This document shows positions 1-12,197 of a stretch of 64,000 nt of DNA, piece by piece. The first letter of the stretch is position 1. Each line of letters opens with the position of its first letter. Both the position numbers and the translations under genes were made by a program. The notes under the pieces are model-generated. The model was given only the letters and a program-made list of their open reading frames with translations. It was not told where the DNA came from and made no database searches. Source of the stretch: Tillandsia leiboldiana (taxonomy: Eukaryota > Streptophyta > Magnoliopsida > Poales > Bromeliaceae); contig CM055067.1 of NCBI GenBank assembly GCA_029204045.2, positions 23,758,838 through 23,822,837 of the forward strand, written 5' to 3'.

Positions 1-67
1 GGCTAGCGCGGTGTTCAGTGTTGGGTGTTACGGTATTTTGGTATTGGCATATTTCGTGAGTCAAGTC

Positions 68-3000
68 TGTGAGGACCGGAAATTCCCACGTTTGGATTAC
101 TGTTGGATCTGCGGCTTCTGGAGACCCCTGTTGGGTGTTAGAGGTGTTTGCGCGCATATTGGACCCAAGGATTGGACCCGGCATGAAAAACGAATCAAGT
201 TTGCTTTTCGGGAATTTTTGGTAAATTTTAGAAGTGGAATTTGGCAAATCGGACTTCGGATTTGGATTCAGCGCGCGAAAACGGTCAAGATGGACTATTT
301 ACTTGTATTTTTCGGAGCCCGGATGACCCGGCACCAATTTCGAGGTGATTTGGTACTGTTCCGGCCGCCGGAGGGCCGCCGGCGGCGGCGGCGGGCGGCG
401 GAGCGCGGCGGCTGGCGGCGGCGGAGGCGCGCGGTCCACCGCGGAGGCGTGCACCCGGGGGCTGGCCACGTGGCGGCTCCCAGTTGGCCGGCGCAGCAGG
501 CGCGGTCCATGGACCTTGGCGGGGTGCACGGTGGACCGTGGTCATGCCACGTGGCGTGATGGCATTGGCTGGTGCACGAGCGCGCGGTCCACACAGCTGG
601 TAGCAGGTGCCTCGGGATGCGTGCCCGACAGGCGCGCGTGGGCGCACGTGGGGCGCGACGTGGGCGCGCTGACCCGCGCTTCCCGCTCGGGGGCGCCACG
701 TGTCGGCACCCGCTTCGGCCGCGTGGCGTAGCGCGGTTGGCCCAAACAGCTGTTTGCTGTTTGGGAGGCTACGTGGCAGCCTGGGGAATTTCCGGGCGTG
801 AACAGTAACGGGCTGGGCCCGTTACTGTAGCAGCCCGGAAGTTTCGGGCGCTCAGTTTTGGGCCAAAATTCCAAACAGTTGGATTTTCGGGCTGGGCCTT
901 TTTATAGCTGTCTTGTGAGGGAGTTTTGCCCCCTTTCCCGAGCTCCCCTGCCTATGGCCCCTTTAGCAAAGTTGGAGATCTTCATCTTGCGCATCTTCTG
1001 GCAGAGGCCCGGATTTTTTGGAAGCCGCGGCGTCGACGACTTCGGCATCGGAGCGCAGTGTGGCGATCTTTCATCGGAGGCCCGTTATCGTCGCAGTTTG
1101 ATCTGAGAGGTCTACAGAGCTACTCCGTCAGTATTTTTGGACGATTTCTGCGGCGTTGGAATCACGAGAGGTATGTCTTCGATTTTCGTGTTGATCATCT
1201 TGCTGGATTCAGAGTTTATGACACGGTTTTCGAGGCATTTCTAAGCCGCTGTTTTCTGGTGGAGTTTTTGGACAGCGGCCCCTTGCCAGAATTTTATCTC
1301 TGCAACCGAGTGTCGGATCGAGATGAGCCTATACACTTTTTGGATCTACTCGTCGCAAGGATTATCATCATATTTTTCTTGGATTTTTCCGAGACCTTCC
1401 CGGAGGTATACTATTCCTCTCTTGTCTGTGTTTGAGTTTACAGTTGTATGGTTGTGAGTGTTTGCGCACCTGTACTGTGGAATTTGTAACTTGGCCTACG
1501 GGGCTCCGAATTGGGTGTGCAGGTACCCGTTTCGAAGGTATCGACGCGAGGATCGCAGCAGTATTTTTATTGGAATTTTTGGAGTTCGTTTTACAGGTGA
1601 AAATTTCGCATTAAGGGGACTGTTCCCAGCAGATTTGTGATGCTTGGATTTTATGGAATTAAGTGTAACTTTGGGTTGTGTTTTTGTACCCAGGAGGTAT
1701 TGATCACTGTTCCTGTATTGTTGGATTGGTGGGTGTGTAGAGATATCTGTTTCTGGACTGTCTCAGCTGTGCGACTCCGGACAGTTAGCATTTTCAGGTG
1801 TGTGGCCTTGTCTCCATGATTGACGGACTGTGCTTTAAATCTGCTATAGTAGGACTATGCATGATAGTGAAATGCTTGTGCAGCATGTTAGAATGTAGGA
1901 ATTGCTATTCCTTGTTTTATCTGATGGTATTGTCATCTTCTTGCTTTCTACCATCTGTAAATTATAGTTATTGGAACTTGACCTAGCACCCCGTCATATG
2001 TTGCATGTGTAACCAGACTAGTAGAAAACCCTCACTTGGGCTAGGCTTATTTCTGCTTTAGACATCCACACTTCTACTTTCCTGGACATAGTGTTCTTCC
2101 TCGCCCGGGTAGTGGGCCGAGTGGTCAGGAGTTATCTTTTAGTGTGGGATGCATTGCACTCGTGCTTGGGAGCAGAGTGGAGTCTGGTAGATGTAGTGGT
2201 TCGCTTGTATGTATCGGGAACCGTTTGGGGTAAACGGTGGACCCGAGAGATCTTGTTTTCCCCTGTTTGGGTCGTCGCCACTGTGTTAGTGGCAGTAGTT
2301 TACTAGTGTTAGCCGGACCTAGAACCCAGAACCCTTTTCAGCATATACATGATTTTAGTCTACCAATGTTTTCTTCCAAACATCGAAGGGCCGCTGGAGT
2401 CTGTTCTTGTTTGATTGGACAAAGGCATCAGCCCTTCGGGGTTTGGGTAAAACACTTGTTTTCTAACTGTTTTTCTAAAAAGAACTAAAATCATTAAATA
2501 TGGATTTCTTCCAGATCAAATTAGTTTTCAATAACAAATGTCACCTTTTCCCGTAAATCTCCCCACTCGAAAGGATTCGAGCGGTCTGGGTTCTAGGGGT
2601 CGTTCCTCTGTCGGGACGAAAGCCATGGGGGCCGAGCCTGGAACCTGTTCTTGTTTGATAGGGTTGTAGGGGTAGGTCTCCCGGGACTTTCGGGCCCTGT
2701 TGGTGTCTTCTGCGAGATGTACTGTGATTTTTGCTTTCCCGAACTATAAGGGATCGGGAACTTCGATAGTCGGAGCCTAGAGTCTGTTCTTGTTTGATAG
2801 GGTTCTTAGCGCCGGTCTATCGGGTTTCCGAACCCTTATGGTGTCGGTCTTTCTGGAAAGTTTAGTGTTCTGTTGTGGGAGCCGTCTGGTGGACGGTGGC
2901 CCCAGCTGTGTGACTTCCAGCTTGTGGTTGAGAGTTGGTGTTGTTGGTCGATCTTGTTGATCGTGGTTTGGACTATAGCCTGCATGAGCCATATTTGAGC

Positions 3001-3935
3001 TCGACAGTGTTACGCGGATACTTTCCTCGGTGGGGTCGCTCCCCTCGAGAGCCACTCCGGAGTTGGGCCTGTTACTTGCTATCGCGACTTGTCGACGCCG
3101 TCCCTCTGACTGGCCCGGTTGGCGGCAGTCACGGACACCCTACGGTAGACCCGTCCTGTTGAGGATATGTGGCAGCAGGTGGGCGCAGGTTTGACTGGAC
3201 CCTTTGAGGCAGTCAGTTTAGATTTGGTGAGTTTACTGTGTGTGTTAGTAGATGCATCATGTTTCATCTGTTCCTTTTCTTGAGCATCTAGATAGAGGCA
3301 TAGTAGCTGTTGAGTTACTTTTCCAGCCCTTTCATTTCAGTTTTATATTGTTACTTTATGCCTCTAGTAGACTTAGTGGGCAGTCCGTCGGGCTTGTTGG
3401 CGGCACCCACTGAGAACTACTTGGGGCGTAGTTCTCACACCCGTCGTGGTGTATTTTCCCACAGGGACTTCTACTCCGGTTCCTGTTGTTCCTGTTGCTG
3501 ATCCTTCTGACCGAGGCGAGGGAGTCGCGAGCTAGTTCCCTACCCGTCGTTGGTGTGTAGCGGTACCCCTTCAGAGGAGAGCTTCAGTAGATTAGTTATT
3601 TTATTCTCCTCCTTTGAGAGACTGTTGTAGTGAGGATTGTTATGTATTGAGAGCCTGTACACTGATGTATTTATTGGAGATACCTCCCGGTTGAGTTCTG
3701 AGTTTGTATATGAGGATACTGTATGATTATCATTTTTGGGAGACGGACATTGTTGTATTATTTCCAGTTGTACAGTGATTGTTTTAGTTATACAGCAGAT
3801 TTTTTATTTATAGCTCTGATATCTGTTTAGCTGTAGTACTTTTCTTGCAGGTAGGACGCTTCGCCTATGCGGGTTTGGCATAGGTGGCGGATCTGTTGGC
3901 GAGCCGGGTCGCAGTTTCGACCCCGGGGCGTGACA
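68..3935 (+). repeat. 5' LTR of a non-autonomous Ty3/gypsy element (long-LTR family G)
   Basis: The repeat starts TGTGAGGACC at 68 and ends GGCGTGACA at 3935, so it has TG...CA ends. A second copy starts at 6357. A tRNA-Met primer site follows the right end after 8 bases. The length of about 3.87 kb is very large for an LTR. The first 900 bases are GC-rich (U3) and the rest is mixed, with no coding capacity. The bases just before it, aagtc (63-67), are the left half of a possible 5-bp target duplication; the right half is not visible because the 3' LTR is interrupted. Bases 1-67 are an unidentified flank. Confidence 0.9.
465..905 (+). promoter_or_regulatory. LTR U3 promoter: G-box cluster and TATA-like box
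   Basis: Two perfect GCCACGTGGC palindromes lie at 465-474 and 546-555. Related ACGTG cores occur near 645, at 695-704 and near 771. A TATA-like tttttata follows at about 898-905, just after a GC-rich stretch. The order G-boxes, TATA, mixed sequence fits a plant Pol II promoter in U3. The same layout recurs in LTR2 (TATA near 7187). Activity is inferred, not shown. Confidence 0.55.
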
Positions 3936-3943
3936 GATTAGAG

Positions 3944-3955
3944 TGGTATCAGAGC
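3944..3955 (+). other. Primer binding site (initiator tRNA-Met)
   Basis: TGGTATCAGAGC lies eight bases after the 5' LTR end. It is the standard plant retrotransposon primer site complementary to the 3' end of initiator methionine tRNA. It fixes the LTR boundary and the plus orientation of this element. Confidence 0.92.
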
Positions 3956-4231
3956 CTAGGTTGTAGGTCATCGAGGACTTAGAAACCCTAGGCTTGTGGT
4001 TGGACATTAGGATGACTACGTGAGAGTCGTGACTTTTAGCGAGAGTCCTGATCGAGTTTTGTACCTCTCCCAAGAGACGGGATGAGTGATTGGCATGTTT
4101 ATGCTCCTAAGCGATTATGTTGGCTGCAGACAACATAATGCTGTGGAATTGATAACATGTCTTAGACTTTCGCTGGATTGGGTCGTATGATTGTTGTGTC
4201 CTGATGTTTGTTATTGTGCAGTGGACCTACG

Positions 4232-4800
4232 ATGCTTTTGAGACGGCGTGCAGTGAGGAATGCGCATTCCGCATCTGATGAGTAACCCGAGCAGCGGGAG
4301 GCAGAGCTATCAGAGCAGAGCGAGACCCAGGAGTTATGGATCCAGATGGCACAGATGTCGGAGGCTGTCCGATGCCAGGAAAAAGCCATGGAACGTTTGA
4401 TGCGCTTGTTGGAGCAAAGAGCACAGCTAGTTGCAGTACCGCTTGAGTGTCCTCCAGTACTTTCTTCCTATGCAGTGGTACCTTCAGTTGTACTTGTGGC
4501 ACCGACTGAGCGAGCAGCCCCTCCGTGTCGATGAGTAGTGCCGAGGCACCGAGGCAGGATGGATAGTGGATAGTAGCTGAGCTTAGGGACATCATTGATC
4601 GATGGAGCCAGTCCCGGCAGTCTGAACCATCCCGATTCATAGGTTTGAGTTGGAGCCTTTGTAGGCAGAATTGGGGTCGGTGGTGATGGAGAGACTATCT
4701 GAGAGCCTCCCTGTGCTAGGGAGTTTATACAGTTGTTGAACTGCACGCTCCAGGTTTCGAGGGACGAGGCGCATAGGATATGTTTGACTGGGATGGTTGG
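4232..4800 (+). pseudogene. Decayed gag N-terminal remnant
   Basis: From the ATG at 4232 the frames read an Arg-rich start, then a Glu/Gln-rich helix-forming stretch (MSEAVRCQEKAMERLM and onward, within 4346-4534), then a piece with aromatic and basic residues (about 4590-4790). This order resembles the N-terminus of Gypsy gag proteins of the chromovirus (Tekay/Del) type. The pieces lie in different frames with stops between them (for example at 4282-4284), so no full capsid can be made. No zinc knuckle is found. Assignment rests on composition, position after the primer site and recalled family pattern. Confidence 0.5.
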
Positions 4801-6344
4801 CACCAGGACACCTTTCAGTTTAGTTGGTCCCTCCGTTTTGGATTATTGACGCTTCGATAGAGTAGGCGTGGTGTGTGGAGCGTGGCGCTGCAGTTCCTTT
4901 GGATAGGGATCTGCCACCAGAGGCGAGTTCTGGATTTTGGTGCTTCGCGCCGAGTGATGGAGGACAGATCGGACGACAGAGACATTTCTGATTTCTTTTC
5001 CTGGATAACGGGTCCCCGAGATGCCAGAGTTTGGGCGGGTCCCGATAGCAGCATCAGCATCTACGTCAGAGTGGCGCGGCGGTAGCATGGATTGGATATC
5101 TGCGGAGGACCGCATTTGTCACCCCTGTGTGAGTAGAGGCGGAGGTCGTGCTCCCTATTTGGATAGTCTTGATTTTCAGGCAAACTGAGCGACGACCACT
5201 GTCAGCGAGCGGATAAATTGGTGCCGCCCGGCTGGAGGGCGCCACAGCAACGGATTGGGTTGTCACCGGCATGATTTCTTTACAGCAGTCTGAGATAGAG
5301 TGTTTTTGGTTTTCCTGTCTGGACTGGAGGTAGAGTTGTTACCACGTGCACTAGAGGTACAGGTTCCTGTTGGTATTGTGCACTTGGGGAAGCCTTATGG
5401 ATTATGTCTTGTGCTGTTGAGACTTGGAATTTTGCCGGCAGTTGACGGTTGGGTTACAGCTCCACGACTCAGATTGAGCACACGGGATGGACCAGTTGGT
5501 GCGGTATCGCGCAACGATTGATTGTGGATTGAGAACCGTGACCTTCCCGCGAGTTGGACAACTGGAGATCATTTTCTCAGGTCACCGTGGCATCCTTCCT
5601 GCAGCAGTGGCTTCAGCGGTTTTGGGTTGGGTGCTACCTGTTGAGCGTAGGTGACGTTAGGACTAGAGTTGTGTTCCTAGGGGTCACGGTTAGATCGTAG
5701 CTTCTGTTTTGTAGCCACAGCAGGAACGGCTTCAACACTTCTCTCCCTTTTCTCGCCTTGTACTGAAATTTTCGAACATGACGAGAGCTTCGAAAGACTG
5801 CTCCAGAAATGGAGACGGTGCCCGAACCTGTTCTTGTTTGATTGGGGCGAAGGCACTGGTCTTTCGGAATTTTCAGACTTTTCGTTAATTTCAGCTGTTT
5901 TTCTAAACAGAGAGTTAGGGTTGACGACTTTCCTGCTGGTGGGGGCCCTTACCTTTTCTTGTTGGGTTGTGGTGACGTTCTTCGTGTAGTTTGGACGAGT
6001 AGATTCGGTTAATCTTCCTTGTCCCCAGCTTTTTGGAGTTCCTGAGGTTTTCCGCGTCTCAGCTCAGAGGTGTTTTGCTTTGGACCCCTCGCCCGTGATT
6101 GACTCGCTCTAGTTGAGATTTGTGGGTGTGGGAGTACGAGGGACGCCCGTTGCGAATTCTGGCTCGTGTGATGAGAGAATTGCGCAACCGGGCCATGCCG
6201 TACTGATTATTATTTTTTTTGTTGAGGAGTAATCACGGGGAGTGAGTAGCGACTGAGGAGTTGGAGACTGTGTTGTTGGATGCTTACCCTTGGCTTTGAA
6301 CTCCCTTTTGAGCCGTGTTTGTTTCGGGGACGAAACTTTCTTTT

Positions 6345-6356
6345 AGTGGGGGAGGA
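6345..6356 (+). other. Polypurine tract
   Basis: AGTGGGGGAGGA lies immediately before the TGTGAGG start of the second LTR. It is preceded by GGACGAAACTTTC, a context common upstream of polypurine tracts in plant Gypsy elements. It primes plus-strand synthesis and fixes the 3' LTR start. Confidence 0.9.
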
Positions 6357-9300
6357 TGTGAGGACCGGAAATTCCCACGTTTGGATTACTGTTGGATCTG
6401 CGGCTTCTGGAGACCCTGTTGGGTGTTAGAGGTGTTTGCGCGCATATTGGACCCAAGGATTGGACCCGGCATTAAAAACGGATCAAGTTTGCTTTTCGGG
6501 AATTTTTGGTAAATTTTAGAAGTGGAATTTGGCAAATCGAACTTCGGATTTGGATTCAGCGCGCGAAAACGGTCAAGATGGACTATTTACTTGTATTTTT
6601 CGGAGCCCGGATGACCCGGCACGGATTTTGAGGTGATTTGGTACTGTTCCGGCCGCCGGAGGGCCGCCGGCGGCGGCGGCGGGCGGCGGAGCGCGGCGGC
6701 TGGCGGCGGCGGAGGCGGCGCGGTCCACCGCGGAGGCGTGCACCGGGGGCTGGCCACGTGGCGGCTCCCAGTTGGCCGGCGCAGCAGGCGCGGTCCATGG
6801 ACCTGGCGGGGTGCACGGTGGACCGTGGTCATGCCACGTGGCGTGATGGCATTGGCTGGTGCACGAGCGCGCGGTCCACGCAGCTGGTAGCAGGTGCCTC
6901 GGGATGCGTGCCCGACAGGCGCGCGTGGGCGCACGTGGGGCGCGACGTGGGCGCGCTGACCCGCGCTTCCCGCTCGGGGGCGCCACGTGTCGGCACCCGC
7001 TTCGGCCGCGTGGCGCAGCGCGGTTGGCCCAAACAGCTGTTTGCTGTTTGGGAGGCTACGTGGCAGCCTGGGGGATTTCCGGGCGTGAACAGTAACGGGC
7101 TGGGCCCGTTACTGTAGCAGCCCGGAAGTTTTCGGGCGCTCAGTTTGGGCCAAAATTCCAAACAGTTGGATTTTCGGGCTGGGCCTTTTTATAGCTGTCT
7201 TGTGAGGGAGTTTTGCCCCCTTTCCCGAGCTCCCCTGCCTATGGCCCCTTTAGCAAAGTTGGAGATCTTCATCTTGCGCATCTTCTGGCAGAGGCCCGGA
7301 TTTTTTGGAAGCCGCGGCGTCAACGAATTCGGCATCGGAGCGCAGTGTGGCGATCTTTCATCGGAGGCCCGTTATCGTCGCAGTTTGATCTGAGAGGTCT
7401 ACAGAGCTACTCCGTCAGTATTTTTGGACGATTTCTGCGGCGTTGGAATCACGAGAGGTACGTCTTCGATTTTCCGTGTTGATCATCTTGCTGGATTCAG
7501 AGTTTATGACACGGTTTTCGAGGCATTTCTAAGCCGCTGTTTTCTGGTGGAGTTTTTGGACAGCGGCCCCTTGCCGGAATTTTATCTCTGCAACCGAGTG
7601 TCGGATCGAGATGAGCCTACACTTTTTGGATCTACTCGTCGCAGATTATCATCATATTGTTCCTTGGATTTTTCCGAGACCTTCCCGAGGTATACTATTC
7701 CTCTCTTGTCTGTGTTTGAGTTTACAGTTGTAGGGTTGTGAGTGTTTGCGCACCTGTACTGTGGAATTTGTAACTATGGCCGACGGGGCTCCGAATTGGA
7801 CGTTCAGGTACCCGTTTCGAAGGTATCGACGCGGGGATCGCAGCAGTATTTTTATTGGAATTTTTGGAGTTCGTTTTACAGGTGAAATTTCGCATTAAGG
7901 GACTGTTCCCAGCAGATTTGTGTTGCTTGATTTTATGGAATTAAGTGTACTTTGGGTTGTGTTTTTTGTACCCAGGAGGTATTGATCACTGTTCCTGTAT
8001 TGTTGGATTGGTGGGTGTGTAGAGATATCTGTTTCTGGACTGTCTCAGCTGTGCGACTCCGGACAGTTAGCATTTTCAGGTGGGTGGCCTTGTCTCCATG
8101 ATTGACGACTGTGCTTTAAATCTGCTATAGTAGGACTATGCATGATAGTGAAATGCTTGTGCAGCATGTTAGAATGTAGGAATTGCTATTCCTTGTTTTA
8201 TCTGATGGTATTGTCATCTTCTTGCTTTCTACCATCTGTAAATTTAGTTATTTGAACTTGACCTAGCACCCCGTCATATGTTGCATGTGTAACCAGACTA
8301 GTAGAAAACCCTCACTTGGGCTAGGCTTATTTCTGCTTTAGACATCCACACTTCTACTTTCCTGGACATAGTGTTCTTCCTCGCCCGGGTAGTGGGCCGA
8401 GTGGTCAGGAGTATCTTTTAGTGTGGGATGCATTGCACTCGTGCTTGGGAGCAGAGTGGAGTCTGGTAGATGTATGGTTCGCTTGTATGTATCGGGAACC
8501 GTTTGGGGTAAACGGTGGACCCGAGAGATCTTGTTTTCGTTTTCTCCCCGTTTTGGTCGCGTCGTGTACTGTGTTAGTGGCAGTAGTTTACTAGTGTTAG
8601 CCGGACCTAGAACCCAGAACCCTTTTCAACATATACATGATTTTAGTCTACCAATGTTTTCTTCCAAACATCGAAGGGCCGCTGGAGTCTGTTCTTGTTT
8701 GATTGGACAAAGGCATCAGCCCTTCGGGGTTTGGGTAAAACACTTGTTTTCTAACTGTTTTTCTAAAAAGAACTAAAATCATTAAATATGGATTTCTTCC
8801 AGATCAAATTAGTTTTCAATAACAAATGTCACCTTTTCCCGTAAATCTCCCCACTCGAAAGGATTCGAGCGGTCTGGGTTCTAGGGGTCGTTCCTCTGTC
8901 GGGACGAAAGCCATGGGGGCCGAGCCTGGAACCTGTTCTTGTTTGATAGGGTTGTAGGGGTAGGTCTCCCGGGACTTTCGGGCCCTGTTGGTGTCTTCTG
9001 CGAGATGTACTGTGATTTTTGCTTTCCCGAACTATAAGGGATCGGGAACTTCGATAGTCGGAGCCTAGAGTCTGTTCTTGTTTGATAGGGTTCTTAGCGC
9101 CGGTCTATCGGGTTTCCGAACCCTTATGGTGTCGGTCTTTCTGGAAAGTTTAGTGTTCTGTTGTGGAGCCGTCTGGTGGACGGTGGCCCCAGCTGTGTGA
9201 CTTCCAGCTTGTGGTTGAGAGTTGGTGTTGTTGGTCGATCTTGTTGATCGTGGTTTGGACTATAGCCTGCATGAGCCATATTTGAGCTCGACAGTGTTAC

Positions 9301-9858
9301 GCGGATACTTTCCTCGTGGGGTCGCTCCCCTCGAGAGCCACTCCGGAGTTGGGCCTGTTACTTGCTATCGCGACTTGTCGACGCCGTCCCTCTGACTGGC
9401 CCGGTTGGCGGCAGTCACGGACACCCTACGGTAGACCCGTCCTGTTGAGGATATGTGGCAGTAGGTGGGCGCAGGTTTGACTGGACCCTTTGAGGCAGTC
9501 AGTTTAGATTTGGTGAGTTTACTGTGTGTGTTAGTAGATGCATCATGTTTCATCTGTTCCTTTTCTTGAGCATCTAGATAGAGGCATAGTAGCTGTTGAG
9601 TTACTTTTCCAGCCCTTTCATTTCAGTTTTATATTGTTACTTTATGCCTCTAGTATACTTTAGTGGGCAGTCCGTCGGCTTGTTGGCGGCACCCACTGAG
9701 AACTATTTGGGACGTAGTTCACACCCGTCGTGGTGTATTTTCCCACAGGGACTTCTACTCCGGTTCTCTCCGGTCCTTTTGTTCTGTGCTTAGATCCTCT
9801 GACCGAGGCGAGGGGAGTCGCGAGCTAGTTCCCTACCCGTCGTTGGTGTTAGCGGTAC
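6357..9858 (+). repeat. 3' LTR of the non-autonomous Gypsy element, interrupted
   Basis: This copy follows LTR1 nearly base for base, with mostly single-base changes and small indels, so the insertion is fairly young. It stops at ...AGCGGTAC (9858), equivalent to about 3566 in LTR1, so the last 370 bases are missing. The sequence then switches directly into the TGTCACG terminus of an LTR in the opposite orientation. The simplest reading is that another element inserted here; the last bases, ggtac, would be the left target duplication. Confidence 0.88.
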
Positions 9859-12096
9859 TGTCACGCCCCGGCGTCGAAACTGCGACCCGGGCTCGCCAAC
9901 AGATCCGCCGCCCATACGGGAAGCCCGTATAGACGAAGCGACTAACCTGCAAAAGAGCATCTATACTATGCAGATATCAGAGCTGAAAGTAAAACTGCTA
10001 GAAATAAAAACTATATACAACACAAGTCCTCACCAAAAGTACAAAAGTCCTCGAGCAGAAGAAAATAAATACAACTCTATACCTCACTACAAAGTTCTCC
10101 CAACAGGAACTCTCAAAAGTAATAAGGGTACATCTACTCTCTGGACGACGACTGGTGGGAACTATCTCGCGACTCCCTTACCTCGATCAGAAGAAGCGGC
10201 AACAGGAGCAGCAGGAACCGGAGTAGAAGTCCCTGTGGGAAAAATACACCACGACGGGTGTGAGAACTACGTCCCAGTAGTTCTCAGTGGGTGCCGCCAA
10301 CAAGCCCGACGGTCTGCCCACTAAGTCTACTAGAGGCATAAAGTAACAATATAAAACTGAAATGAAAGGCTGGAAAAGTAACTCTACAGCTACTATGCCT
10401 CTATCTAGATGCTCAAGAAAAGAACAGATGAAACATGATGCATCTACTAACACACACAGTAAACTCACCAAATCTAAACTGACTGCCTCAAAGGGTCCAG
10501 TCAAACCTGCGCCCACCTACTGCCGCACATCCTCAACAGGACGGGTCTACCGTAGGGTGTCCGTGACTGCCGCCAACGGGCCAGTCAGAGGGACGGCGTC
10601 GACAAGTCGCGATAGCAAGTAACAGGCCCAACTCCGGAGTGGCTCTCGAGGGGAGCGACCCCACCGAGGAAAGTATCCGCGTATCTCTGTCGAGCTCAAA
10701 TATGGCTCATGCAGGCTATAGTCCAAACCACGATCAACAAGATCGACCAACAACACCAACTCTCAACCACAAGCTGGAAGTCACACAGCTGGGGCCACCG
10801 TCCACCAGACGGCTCCCACAACAGAACACTAAACTCTCCAGAAAGACCGACACCATAAGGGTTCGGAAACCCGATAGACCGGCGCTAAGAACCCTATCAA
10901 ACAAGAACAGACTCTAGGCTCCGACTATCGAAGTTCCCGATCCCTTATAGTTCGGGAAAGCAATAATCACGTACCACTCGCAGAAGACACCAACAGGGCC
11001 CGAAAGTCCCGGGAGACCTACCCCTACAACCCTATCAAACAAGAACAGTTCCAGGCTCGGCCCCCGTGGCTTTCGTCCCGACAGAGGAACGACCCCTAGA
11101 ACCCAGACCACTCGAATCCTTTCGAGTGGGGAGATTTACGGGAAAAAGTGACATTTGTTATTGAAAACTATTTGATCTGGAAGAAATCCATATTTAATGA
11201 TTTTAGTTCTTTTTAGAAAAACAGTTAGAAAACAAGTGTTTTACCCAAACCCCGAAGGGCTGATGCCTTTGTCCAATCAAAAAGAACAGACTCCAGCGGC
11301 CCTTCGATGTTTGGAAGAAAACATTGGTAGACTAAAATCATGTATATGTCGAAAAGGGTTCTGGGTTCTAGGTCCGCTAACACTAGTAAACTACTGCCAC
11401 TAACACAGTGGCGACGACCCAAACAGGGGAAAACAAGATCTCTCGGGTCCACCGTTTACCCCAAACGGTTCCCGATACAGACAAGCGAACCACTACATCT
11501 ACCAGACTCCACTCTGCTCCCAAGCACGAGTGCAATGCATCCCACACTATAGAGAAGTCCCGACCGCTCGGCCCACTACCCGGGCGAGGATAACACTAAG
11601 TCCAGGAATGCGACATAAAGTGTGGATGTCTAAACATAAATAACCCTAGCCCAAGTGAGGGTTTTCTACTGGTCTGGTTACACATGCAACATATGACGGG
11701 GTGCTAGGTCAGGTTCCAATATAACAAATATTTAACATGATAGTAGGAAGCAAGAGATCACAAGATCGCAGATAAAACAAGGATCAACAATTCCTACGCT
11801 CTAGCATGCTACCCAAGTCCAATCACTATCATGCATGATTCTATATCAATAGAATTAGAGTACAGTCCATAGATCTTGAAAGCAGCCACCCACCTGAAGA
11901 CGCTAACTGTCCGGAGTCGTACAGCTGAGAAAACCAGGAAAATAACCACTCTAGGTCCAACAGGTCCAGCACAGTCCACAATCCCTCCTGGGTACAACAT
12001 AAGGCTACATTTACACTTTAATCCATTAAAATCCAGGTTTTACAAATCTGCTGGGAACAGTCCACTTACTGCAAAATTTTCACCTGTAAAACCAAC
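9859..12096 (-). repeat. Inverted LTR of a related Gypsy element, cut by the gap
   Basis: The reverse complement of this stretch follows LTR1 from its right end (3935) back to about 1585 in unbroken order. It begins with an intact LTR terminus, TGTCACGCCCCG. It differs from LTR1 and LTR2 by many substitutions and a shorter terminal region, so it is a separate, older or different subfamily copy and not a simple folded duplicate. The 100-N gap cuts it. Confidence 0.85.
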
Positions 12097-12196
12097 NNNN
12101 NNNNNNNNNNNNNNNNNNNNNNNNNNNNNNNNNNNNNNNNNNNNNNNNNNNNNNNNNNNNNNNNNNNNNNNNNNNNNNNNNNNNNNNNNNNNNNNN
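12097..12196. other. Assembly gap (100 N)
   Basis: Exactly 100 N bases, the usual placeholder for a scaffold gap of unknown size. The left side is an inverted Gypsy LTR and the right side is the first base or so before a Copia LTR. The true distance and content are unknown. The left halves of three nested elements to the right are expected in or beyond this gap. Confidence 0.97.
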
Positions 12197-12197
12197 T

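Larger units (their letters stand above)
3936..6356 (+). mobile_element. Internal region of the non-autonomous Gypsy element
   Basis: About 2.4 kb between the two LTRs. It has a primer site at the left and a polypurine tract at the right but no open frame long enough for protease, reverse transcriptase, RNase H or integrase. Only a decayed gag N-terminus is recognisable (4232 to about 4800). The rest has scattered stop codons in all frames. The element would have to be moved by proteins from an autonomous relative, so it resembles a large retrotransposon derivative. Confidence 0.8.

Noticed and set aside
285..874. Overlapping open frames in the GC-rich LTR U3 regions (also at 6,573-7,161, 58,342-59,248 and 62,267-62,870)
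   Set aside because: They overlap in both strands, differ between LTR copies by frameshifts and sit in promoter sequence. They are composition artefacts.
3944..3955. Possible tRNA gene at TGGTATCAGAGC sites
   Set aside because: Only the 12-base primer match is present, immediately beside LTR ends, with no cloverleaf around it. These are retrotransposon primer sites.
9859..12096. Inverted LTR as a pure assembly fold-back artefact
   Set aside because: The inverted copy carries many substitutions and a different terminal segment from LTR1 and LTR2, so it is a distinct copy. Its join still deserves long-read confirmation.
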